Shown here piece after piece: positions 16,727-24,854 of a stretch of 64,000 nucleotides of DNA. A program made the position numbers and the translations under genes. Numbering within the stretch: the first letter of the stretch is position 1; each line of letters begins with the position of its first letter. The notes under the pieces were generated by a model. That model saw only the letters and a list, made by a program, of their open reading frames with translations, was not told the DNA's origin and did not search any database. Source of the stretch: Oceaniglobus ichthyenteri (GTDB taxonomy: Bacteria > Pseudomonadota > Alphaproteobacteria > Rhodobacterales > Rhodobacteraceae). Location: contig NZ_QAGK01000002.1 of assembly GCF_003057885.1 (NCBI RefSeq), positions 372,001 to 436,000 of the forward strand, read 5' to 3'.

Positions 16727-17908
16727 ATGTTTTCGTTTTTGTCCACCGCCCCCGTGCCGATTCGCCGTTTTGCCACGATGGCGGTCGCGGCCTTTGCCCT
16801 TGCGGCCTGTGAACCCATCGCCCTGGGCGGTGTTGGAACCGGGCCTTCGATTGATGCCTCGGCGCCCGTGCCTGTGGCGCTTCTGGTGCCGGCCGGGTCG
16901 GCAGATGGTGGCGCGATCCTGGCGCGCAGTCTTGAAAATGCGGCACGTCTGGCGATGGCTGATCTGAAGGGCGTCAAGATCGATCTGCGGGTCTATGACA
17001 CGGCAGGTTCGGCCAGCACAGCCGCACAGGTGGCCGCGCGCGCCGTGGATGAGGGCGCAAAAATCATCATCGGCCCGGTCTTTGCCCAGGCGGCAAATGC
17101 GGCCGGTGTTGCGGTGGCCAATCGGGGCGTGAATGTACTGGCGTTTTCCAACAACACCTCGATTGCCGGGGGCAACGTGTTTGTTTTGGGCAATACGTTT
17201 GAAAACACCGCAGATCGCCTGGTCAGCTATGCCCGCAACAAAGGCAAATCGAACATCTTTGTCGTCCATGGCCAAAGCGCGGCCGAGGAGACCGGCCGCG
17301 ATGCGATTGTGGGCGCGATTCAGAACAACGGCGCGCGCGTTGCCGGTGTTGCTTCGTTTCCACTGTCGCAACAGGGCGTGACACAGGCAATTCCCGGAAT
17401 TGCCGCACAGGCCAAAGCCGCCAATGCCGATTCGGTGTTCATGACATCGGGCACCGCCGGGGCATTGTCATACCTGGTTGATGGATTGGCCGGCGCGGGC
17501 CTGCCCTCATCGACGGCACAATATATGGGCCTGCAACGTCTGGATATTCCCAGCAGTGCCTTGTCGTTGAAAGGCATCCAGGGCAGCTGGTTCGCCCTGC
17601 CCGATCCCAACATGTCGGCCCGGTTCAACAGCCGTTATGCCGCCGCCTATGGGGGGCAGCCCCACGCGATTGCCGGCCTGGCCTATGATGGCATTGCCGC
17701 CATCGGTGCATTGGTCGCCCAAGGGAAAAGCAACGCCTTGAACACGTCGGCACTGACCCAAGGGTCGGGCTTTATCGGGGTAAACGGCATTTTCCGCCTG
17801 CGCGCGGACGGCACCAATCAACGGGGCATGGCCATCGCGCAGATCCAGAACAATCAGGTTGTCGTGATCGACCCCGCACCGAGAAGCTTTGGTGGTGCAG
17901 GTTTCTAA
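16727..17908 (+). CDS. Penicillin-binding-protein activator, LpoA-like lipoprotein
   Basis: 393 aa. The lipoprotein signal ends in ALAAC (Cys28), pointing to the outer or inner membrane. The mature part is a type-I periplasmic-binding-protein fold (PF13458/LppC-like): PVALLVPAGSADGGAILARSL, GAKIIIGPVFAQAANAAG, VLAFSNNTS and GLAYDGIAAIGAL. In gammaproteobacteria LpoA activates PBP1A; the alphaproteobacterial proteins lack the TPR half and may instead bind a ligand. Start 16727 has AAGAGAG eight bases upstream; ATG 16706 is an alternative. Its 3' end overlaps the glnD start by about 20 bases. Confidence 0.87.
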   Translation: MFSFLSTAPVPIRRFATMAVAAFALAACEPIALGGVGTGPSIDASAPVPVALLVPAGSADGGAILARSLENAARLAMADLKGVKIDLRVYDTAGSASTAAQVAARAVDEGAKIIIGPVFAQAANAAGVAVANRGVNVLAFSNNTSIAGGNVFVLGNTFENTADRLVSYARNKGKSNIFVVHGQSAAEETGRDAIVGAIQNNGARVAGVASFPLSQQGVTQAIPGIAAQAKAANADSVFMTSGTAGALSYLVDGLAGAGLPSSTAQYMGLQRLDIPSSALSLKGIQGSWFALPDPNMSARFNSRYAAAYGGQPHAIAGLAYDGIAAIGALVAQGKSNALNTSALTQGSGFIGVNGIFRLRADGTNQRGMAIAQIQNNQVVVIDPAPRSFGGAGF

Positions 17909-20687
17909 TTCAGCCACGGCGCATTCTGATCCTGCGGCCTTGCCGGACGGTTTGATCTGTCCGGCAGAGCACATTCTTGACGTGGCCCGTCTGCGGGCCG
18001 CGATAGATGGTGATATTGCCACCTGCGATGATCCTGCAGACCGCCGCGCCTGTGTCGTGCAACATCTGAAAACGGCGCTGGCGGATGGGCGGGAAACGAT
18101 TGCCCGCGCCTTTACCGACCAGCCCCACAAGGCGCGCGAAACCGTGCATTCCTATAGCTATCTGACCGATGGCATCGTCACCACGATTTACGATATGGCC
18201 CTGCGCCATTTGCACCCCCCGTCTGATCCAACCGGGGATGATGTGGTGTCGATCCTGGCCGTGGGCGGATATGGCCGGGCCGAAATGTGCCCCTATTCCG
18301 ATGTCGATCTGTTGTTTCTCAGCCCTCACAAACTGACCCCATGGGCCGAAACCCTGATCGAATCCATGCTTTATATATTCTGGGATTTGCATCTGAAGGT
18401 GGGCCATTCCAGCCGCACGGTTGACGATTGTCTGGATATGGCACGCGAAGATTACACCGTGCGCACCGCCCTGCTTGAGCGGCGATATTTATGCGGCGAC
18501 ACAACCGTGGCCGACCGGCTGGACGAAACCCTGTGGCAAGATCTGTTTCACAACACCGGCGCCGAATATATCGCCGCCAAGCTGGAAGAGCGCAGCATCC
18601 GTCATCAGAAACAGGGCGGCCAACGCTATGTGGTTGAACCCAACGTCAAAGAGGGCAAAGGCGGCCTGCGCGATCTGCAAACCCTGTTCTGGATCGCGAA
18701 ATACGTCAACGGTGTGAACAAGGCCGTCGAACTTGTGGCCGCCGGTGTGTTCAGCGATTCCGAGTATCAGAATTTCAACAAGGCCGAGACTTTTCTGTTG
18801 GGGGTGCGGTGCCACATGCATCTGGTCGCCGGGCGGGCGATGGATCAGCTGACCTTTGACATACAGGTCGAAGTGGCCGAGCGTATGGGATATGCCGACA
18901 AGGGCGGGCGGCGCGGGGTCGAGCATTTCATGCAAACCTATTTTCGCCATGCCAATCGCGTGGGCGAATTGACCCGCATTCTGCTGACCGCGCTTGAGGC
19001 CGATCACAAGAAAAACGTGCCCAGTCTGGTGGGCAAGTTGCGCCGCAAAAAGGTGCGCGCGGGCTATCAGATCAAACAGAACCGCATCAGTTTCGAAGAC
19101 CGCGCGACGTTTCTGGCCGATCCGCTGAACATGCTGCGCATTTTCGATGAGGCGATGCGCACCGGTTATCTGCTGCATCCCGATGCCATGCGTGCGATTG
19201 CTGCAAACCTGACATTGGTTGACGATGCCGTGCGCAAAACCCCCGAGGCGATGCGCCTGTTCATGCATATCATCCTGAAATACCCCAACCCCGACCGGGC
19301 GCTGCGGCGGATGAACGAAATCGGCGTACTATCGGCGTTTCTGCCCGAATTTGAACCCATCGTCGCGATGATGCAGTTCAACATGTACCATCACTATACG
19401 GTCGATGAGCACACGATTCAGGTGATCAGCGCCATGGCGCAAATTGAACACGGCGAATTGGATACCGAACTGCCGATTGCAACGCAGATCGTGAAATCCG
19501 GCAGTGTGAACCGAAAGGTGCTGTATATCGCCCTGTTGCTGCACGATATCGGCAAGGGACGCGATGAGGATCATTCGGTTTTGGGCGCAAAAATTGCCCG
19601 CAAGGTGGCGCCGCGCCTGGGCCTGAAACAATCCGAGGTGGACACCGTTGAATGGCTGGTGCGCTATCACCTGTTGATGTCGGATATCGCCCAAAAGCGC
19701 GATCTGTCCGATCCGCGCACCATCCGCGATTTCGCCAAGGCGGTGCGCAATCGCAAACGTCTTGATCTGCTGTTGTTGCTGACGGTGTGCGATATTCGCG
19801 GTGTTGGCCCCGGCACCTGGAACAACTGGAAGGCGCAGCTTTTGCGCACGCTGCACCGCGAAACGGCGCGCGCCCTTGAAAACGGGCTTGAGGATCTCAA
19901 CCGTGAAACCCGTGGTGCCGACGCCCGGCGACGTCTGCGCGAGGCCTTGCCAGATTGGGATAAATCCGCCCTGCGCCGCGAAACCCAACGCCATTACCCG
20001 CCCTATTGGCAGGGGTTGGATACCGGCGCCCATGTGGTGTTTGCCAATCTGCTCAGCACGATTGAAGACGGCGACATCTGTATCGATCTGAAACCCGATC
20101 CCGACCGCGATGCCACCCGCGCCTGTTTTGCCATGGTCGATCATCCGGGTATCTTTTCGCGCCTGGCGGGGGCATTGGCCTTGGTCGGGGCAAATGTGGT
20201 GGATGCGCGCACCTATACCAGCAATGATGGTTTTGCCACAGCGGTGTTCTGGGTGCAGGACGGCGATGGCGCGCCCTATGACGAATCGCGCCTTGGTCGG
20301 CTGCGCAAAATGATCGGCCGCACCCTGAAGGGCGAAGTGGTGGCGCGTGACGCCCTGGAACCCCGCGACAAGATGAAAAAGCGCGAGCGTGGGTTTCGCG
20401 TGCCGACCTCGATCATTTTCGACAATGACGGATCGGAGATTTATACGATTATCGAGGTGGATACACGCGACCGCCCCGGCCTTTTGTACGATCTGACCCG
20501 CACCCTAGCGGCGGCCAATATTTCCATTGCCAGTGCGGTGATCGCCACCTATGGCGAACAGGTGGTCGATACGTTTTATGTGAAAGACATGTTCGGTTTG
20601 AAATTCTATTCCGAAAGCAAACAACGCGCATTGGAACGCAAACTGCGCGAGGCCATCACCCAAGGCTCGGAACGGGCGCGCGCCTGA
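17889..20687 (+). CDS. glnD: [Protein-PII] uridylyltransferase/uridylyl-removing enzyme
   Basis: 932-aa glutamine sensor that uridylylates PII (GlnB/GlnK) under nitrogen limitation and removes UMP when glutamine is high. Domains in order: nucleotidyltransferase with GGYGRAEMCPYSDVDLLFL, a helical linker, an HD domain with LLLHDIGKGRDEDHSVLG, and two C-terminal ACT domains (DHPGIFSRLAGALALVGANVVDART and DTRDRPGLLYDLTRTLAAANI). The start may be TTG 17889 or one of the following two GTG codons. The stop overlaps the murJ ATG by one base. Confidence 0.96.
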   Translation: MVVQVSNSATAHSDPAALPDGLICPAEHILDVARLRAAIDGDIATCDDPADRRACVVQHLKTALADGRETIARAFTDQPHKARETVHSYSYLTDGIVTTIYDMALRHLHPPSDPTGDDVVSILAVGGYGRAEMCPYSDVDLLFLSPHKLTPWAETLIESMLYIFWDLHLKVGHSSRTVDDCLDMAREDYTVRTALLERRYLCGDTTVADRLDETLWQDLFHNTGAEYIAAKLEERSIRHQKQGGQRYVVEPNVKEGKGGLRDLQTLFWIAKYVNGVNKAVELVAAGVFSDSEYQNFNKAETFLLGVRCHMHLVAGRAMDQLTFDIQVEVAERMGYADKGGRRGVEHFMQTYFRHANRVGELTRILLTALEADHKKNVPSLVGKLRRKKVRAGYQIKQNRISFEDRATFLADPLNMLRIFDEAMRTGYLLHPDAMRAIAANLTLVDDAVRKTPEAMRLFMHIILKYPNPDRALRRMNEIGVLSAFLPEFEPIVAMMQFNMYHHYTVDEHTIQVISAMAQIEHGELDTELPIATQIVKSGSVNRKVLYIALLLHDIGKGRDEDHSVLGAKIARKVAPRLGLKQSEVDTVEWLVRYHLLMSDIAQKRDLSDPRTIRDFAKAVRNRKRLDLLLLLTVCDIRGVGPGTWNNWKAQLLRTLHRETARALENGLEDLNRETRGADARRRLREALPDWDKSALRRETQRHYPPYWQGLDTGAHVVFANLLSTIEDGDICIDLKPDPDRDATRACFAMVDHPGIFSRLAGALALVGANVVDARTYTSNDGFATAVFWVQDGDGAPYDESRLGRLRKMIGRTLKGEVVARDALEPRDKMKKRERGFRVPTSIIFDNDGSEIYTIIEVDTRDRPGLLYDLTRTLAAANISIASAVIATYGEQVVDTFYVKDMFGLKFYSESKQRALERKLREAITQGSERARA

Positions 20688-22234
20688 TGCTGCGCGGTTT
20701 TTTCACGGTCGGCGCCTGGACATTGGTCAGCCGGGTTTTGGGCTTTGTGCGCGATATATTCATTGCCGCCTATCTGGGTGCCGGTCCGGTGGCCGAAGCG
20801 TTCCTTGTGGCGTTTTCCCTGCCCAACATGTTTCGCCGGTTTTTCGCCGAAGGCGCGTTCAACATGGCATTCGTGCCGCTGTTTTCCAAGAAACTGGAAA
20901 CCGGCGACGACCCCCATGGATTTGCCAGGGATGCCTTTGCCGGCATGATTTTTATCTTATCCACCTTCACCATTCTGGGGATGGTGTTCATGCCCTGGCT
21001 GGTCACCGCCATGGCCAGCGGATTTCATGGCGACGAACGGTTCGATCTGGCGGTCACCTATGGGCGCATTGGGTTTTCCTATATCCTGTTCATCTCGCTG
21101 GCCGCGCTTCTTTCTGGTGTTCTGAACTCGACCCGCCGGTTTTTGGCCGCTGCTGCAGCGCCGGTTTTGCTGAACGTGGTGTTCATTGCCGCGATCCTGT
21201 TGGCGGGCCTGACAGGCCCCGGCGATCCGGCGCAAATGGCCGACCGGGTGGGCATCACCCTGGCCTGGGCGGTGCCGGTGGGCGGCATTGCACAGCTTGC
21301 TCTGGTCTGGGTTGCGGCGGCGCGCGCGGGCTTTCGGCTGACCCTGCGCCGCCCACGCATGACGCCCGAGCTGAAAAAACTCGCCATCATTGCCGCCCCC
21401 GCCGCACTGGCCGGGGGGGTGGTGCAGATCAACCTGTTGGTGGGGCGGCAAGTGGCCAGCTTTTATGACGGCGCGATTGCCTGGCTGAACTATGCTGACC
21501 GGTTGTATCAACTGCCTTTGGGTGTGGTGGGCATCGCCATCGGTGTCGTCCTGCTGCCCGAACTGTCGCGCCGTTTGGGGGCCGAGGATACGGCGGGCGG
21601 GCGCCATGCCTTCAACCGTGCGGCAGAAATGGCGCTGACGCTGACGGTGCCTTCGGCGGTGGCTTTTGTGGTCATTCCCCTGCCCGTGGTGGCAACGCTG
21701 TTTCAACGCGGCGCCTTTGGCCCCGATGACACCGCCGCCACGGCAATTGCCTTGGCGATTTATGGTTTGGGCCTGCCGGCATTTGTATTGCAAAAGGTAC
21801 TGCAGCCGTTGTTTTTTGCCCGCGAAGACACAAGATCGCCGTTTCGTTATGCCCTGGTTTCGCTGGTGGTGAATGCCGGGCTGGCGATTGGCCTGATGCC
21901 GTTCATCGGGTTCTTGGCCGCGGCCATTGGCACCACCGTCGCGGGGTGGGCCATGGTCTGGCTATTGGCGCGGGGCGGGCGCAAGATGGGCGAGGCCGCG
22001 CAATTTGATGACCGTTTTCGCAGGCGGATCTGGCGGATTTTGGCGGCATCGCTGGGCATGGGCCTGTGCCTGTGGGTGGCCACCGTGATTCTGGGCCCGT
22101 TGTTCGGAATGGCAGGGTTGAAATATCTTGCCCTTGCCGTGCTCGTCTTGATCGGGATGGGCAGCTATTACATTATCGGTACGGCCATCGGTGCCTTTGC
22201 CTTGTCCGATATTCGCGGCGCGGTCCGGCGATAA
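20687..22234 (+). CDS. murJ: Lipid II flippase
   Basis: 515-aa polytopic membrane protein of the MATE-like MurJ/MviN family that moves lipid II to the periplasmic face. The N-terminus (VGAWTLVSRVLGFVRDIFIAAYLG), the cytoplasmic loop AFLVAFSLPNMFRRFFAEGAFNMAFVPLF and the Arg/Asp residues around the central cavity fit the family; about 14 helices can be counted. It is translationally coupled to glnD by TGATG. The glnD-murJ pairing is conserved in many Alphaproteobacteria. It is convergent with the ThuA gene 30 bases on, with no obvious terminator hairpin between them. Confidence 0.95.
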   Translation: MLRGFFTVGAWTLVSRVLGFVRDIFIAAYLGAGPVAEAFLVAFSLPNMFRRFFAEGAFNMAFVPLFSKKLETGDDPHGFARDAFAGMIFILSTFTILGMVFMPWLVTAMASGFHGDERFDLAVTYGRIGFSYILFISLAALLSGVLNSTRRFLAAAAAPVLLNVVFIAAILLAGLTGPGDPAQMADRVGITLAWAVPVGGIAQLALVWVAAARAGFRLTLRRPRMTPELKKLAIIAAPAALAGGVVQINLLVGRQVASFYDGAIAWLNYADRLYQLPLGVVGIAIGVVLLPELSRRLGAEDTAGGRHAFNRAAEMALTLTVPSAVAFVVIPLPVVATLFQRGAFGPDDTAATAIALAIYGLGLPAFVLQKVLQPLFFAREDTRSPFRYALVSLVVNAGLAIGLMPFIGFLAAAIGTTVAGWAMVWLLARGGRKMGEAAQFDDRFRRRIWRILAASLGMGLCLWVATVILGPLFGMAGLKYLALAVLVLIGMGSYYIIGTAIGAFALSDIRGAVRR

Positions 22235-22264
22235 TCAAATAAATGACGCCACATTCCCGGCGGC

Positions 22265-23047
22265 TCAGCGAAATCCGTCATCGCCCGCGCGATGCAATTT
22301 CGCGCCACGCTCGGCCAAGGGCTCCAATGCCCGATCTACCGGCGTATTCGGCGCTTCAGTCACATTCGTGATGCGCGCGGCGGCGTTGCTGGCCCAACGG
22401 GTTGCGTTGATCAGAACCTGTTGCACATTGGCATCGTGAAACGTGGGATAGGTTTCATGCCCCGGACGAAAATAAAATACATTTCCGGCACCGCGTTTGT
22501 AGGTCAGCCCTGATCGAAACACCTCACCACCCTGAAACCATGAGATGAAAACAGTTTCCAGCGGTTCAGGAACGCCAAAGGGTTCGCCATACATCTCCTC
22601 ATGCTCAAGCTCGAAATGATCAGGCAGGCCCGCCGTGATCGGATGATGGCGGGCGGTGACCCAAAGGCGCTCGCGCTCGCCCGCCTCGCGCCATGTCACG
22701 GTGCAAGGTGTGCCCATCAGCCGTTTGAAAATCTTGGAAAAATGCGATGAATGCAGCAGGATCAACCCCATTCCGCCCCACACTGCCTCGGCCACACGTT
22801 CAACCACCGCATCATCCACATCACCATGCGCGCAATGGCCCCACCACAACAACACATCGGTTTCGGCCAAACGCGCGGCGGTCAGCCCATGTTCGGGTTC
22901 GTGCAATGTGGCGGTGGTGGCGGTGACACCGACAGCCTGATTCAGCGCCTCGGCGATACACGCGTGAATCCCGTCTGGATAAATCTGCGCGACGATCTCA
23001 TTTGTCTGTTCGTGAACGTTTTCGTTCCATACTGTCGCCCGGATCAT
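22265..23047 (-). CDS. ThuA-domain protein
   Basis: 260 aa from ATG 23047. It has a class-I glutamine-amidotransferase-like fold of the ThuA family (PF06283): VTVWNE-type opening [65 protein letters not shown], and [27 protein letters not shown] near the end. ThuA was first linked to trehalose/maltitol catabolism in Sinorhizobium. The reaction is unproven and no sugar-transport genes are adjacent. It lies 164 bases from the divergent CHAT protease gene. Confidence 0.88.
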   Translation of the reverse strand: MIRATVWNENVHEQTNEIVAQIYPDGIHACIAEALNQAVGVTATTATLHEPEHGLTAARLAETDVLLWWGHCAHGDVDDAVVERVAEAVWGGMGLILLHSSHFSKIFKRLMGTPCTVTWREAGERERLWVTARHHPITAGLPDHFELEHEEMYGEPFGVPEPLETVFISWFQGGEVFRSGLTYKRGAGNVFYFRPGHETYPTFHDANVQQVLINATRWASNAAARITNVTEAPNTPVDRALEPLAERGAKLHRAGDDGFR

Positions 23048-23210
23048 CCCATGCCCCTTTTCACATCGCACAGAGCATAATGATCAGATCGCACCCAGTG
23101 GCAAGATCGCGATGCCGGTTTTGCACGCTGGCCCCTGACCCCAAGGAGGGTGTGGATTTGTCATGTTCAGGGGGCTTCACAGATCGCCGGGCGGGTGGAA
23201 TAGTGTTTGC

Positions 23211-24854
23211 ATGTTGCGTTTTTTGATCCCGCTGTTCCTGATGGCTTTTCCCCTGAACGCCCAGACCCGGGCGCAGGTGATGGATCATGTATTTGTCACC
23301 GCACAACGCGCGGGCGTGACCGCGGCCAGCGCCGCCTTAGCCCAATCGGCTACCCGCATCGCCGCAGGCAGCGCCGATTTGGCCGCCCTTTTGCGCCAAC
23401 AACAAGACAGCGGCGCAGAGTTGCAAATGCTGACCGAACGTCTGGCCACCGTGGCCGAAAACACCGGTGCCGCGGCCGAAACCCTTCAAGGTGAACTGGC
23501 GCAGGAAATTGCCGACATACGCGCCCGGTTACGCGCCCTTGATACACGGATCGGCGCAAAATTCCCCGAATTTCGCGAACTGACCAACCCCGCACCTTTG
23601 ACCATCGCCCAAGTGCAATCCGTGCTGGACCCGGACGAGGCGCTGTTGTTCACCTTCAGCGATCAATATTATACCTATTCTTGGGCGATCAGCCCGAAAA
23701 ACGCCGATTGGCACCGCGCCGAGATTGATCTGAGCGCGCGAAACGAACGGGTAAAAACCCTGCGCCAGCAGGTTTCGGCACAGGGCGGCGAACGTGCGGG
23801 CGTCGCGCTGAACCCCGGGGCGCGGCCCACAGGGCGCGCGTTTGATCGCACAACCGCCCATGAAATCTATGCCCAGTTCTTTGCGCCCCTTGAACACGTG
23901 TTCGGCGATGCCGCCCACCTGATGACGGTGGTCGATGGCCCGCTGACCAGCCTGCCTTTGGCGCTGTTGGTGCGCCGCCCGCCCATGGGCGGCGATGATG
24001 ACCCGACCGCCCTGCGCACGACCGATTGGCTGGTGCGCCAGCATGCCCTGACGACATTGCCCAATGTGTCGGCCCTGCGGGTGCTGCGGTTTGCCCGGGG
24101 CCGGTTGAACACCGAGGATAAAGACCCGTTCATCGGCTTTGGCAATCCGGTGCTGGGCTATCAACTGGCCCAAGGGCCGGCAGATGCCAGCGCGCCCACC
24201 GTGATCACACGCGGTGTGTATGAGGATGTGCGCCGCGTCGCCGATCTGGCCCCCCTGCCCAACACCGCCCGTGAATTGCGCCGTCTGGCCGCGACCATGG
24301 GCGCCGATCCGGAGGCGGTGTATTTGGCCGAAAACGCGACCGAGGCGCAGGTGAAAGACACCGATTTCAGCCGCGTTCGGGTGGTTGCCTTTGCGACCCA
24401 TGGGTTATTGGCCGACGGATTGCCGGGGCTAAACGAACCGGCGTTGGTGTTCAGCATTCCCGACACCCCCACCGAACGCGATGACGCATTATTGACGGCA
24501 AGTGAGGCGGCACAACTGAAACTGGCCGCCGAACTGGTGATCCTGTCGGCCTGTGATACAGCGGGCAGCGATGGCACACCGGGGGCCGAGGGGCTGTCGG
24601 GCCTGGCACGGGCGTTTTTATATGCCGGCGCGCGGGCGATATTGGTGTCACACTGGCCGGTTGATGATTTCGCGGCATCGGTGCTGACCACCTCCATGCT
24701 TGATGGCATGTACGGCGCCGATTCCCGCCCCCGCGCCGAGGCCCTGCGCGCAGCAATGCTGACCCTGCTGGAGGATGAATCCGAAACCCGGTTTGCCCAC
24801 CCCCGCCTCTGGGCGCCTTTCGTTCTGGTGGGCGAAGGCGGCGGCGATACCTAG
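23211..24854 (+). CDS. Exported CHAT-domain caspase-like protease
   Basis: 547 aa. A signal peptide (MLRFLIPLFLMAFPLNA) precedes an Ala/Gln-rich coiled coil of about 90 residues (28-118). The CHAT fold follows from about residue 220: LTSLPLALLVRR, then the catalytic His397 in FATHG and Cys448 in LSACDT, then GLARAFLYAGARAILVSHWPV. CHAT proteases belong to the caspase clan and are often fused to TPRs, as in Csx29 of type III-E CRISPR. Here no TPR is fused; a separate repeat protein is encoded convergently, the two stops sharing the bases CTAG at 24851-24854. A start at 23163 would lengthen the signal n-region and has GGAGG but with a long spacer. The substrate is unknown. Confidence 0.85.
   Translation: MLRFLIPLFLMAFPLNAQTRAQVMDHVFVTAQRAGVTAASAALAQSATRIAAGSADLAALLRQQQDSGAELQMLTERLATVAENTGAAAETLQGELAQEIADIRARLRALDTRIGAKFPEFRELTNPAPLTIAQVQSVLDPDEALLFTFSDQYYTYSWAISPKNADWHRAEIDLSARNERVKTLRQQVSAQGGERAGVALNPGARPTGRAFDRTTAHEIYAQFFAPLEHVFGDAAHLMTVVDGPLTSLPLALLVRRPPMGGDDDPTALRTTDWLVRQHALTTLPNVSALRVLRFARGRLNTEDKDPFIGFGNPVLGYQLAQGPADASAPTVITRGVYEDVRRVADLAPLPNTARELRRLAATMGADPEAVYLAENATEAQVKDTDFSRVRVVAFATHGLLADGLPGLNEPALVFSIPDTPTERDDALLTASEAAQLKLAAELVILSACDTAGSDGTPGAEGLSGLARAFLYAGARAILVSHWPVDDFAASVLTTSMLDGMYGADSRPRAEALRAAMLTLLEDESETRFAHPRLWAPFVLVGEGGGDT

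Noticed and set aside
23149-23163. TGTCA near the CHAT gene start as a third copy of the TGACA-N5-TGTCA operator
   Set aside because: The partner arm five bases away matches only one of five positions; it is at best an isolated half site.
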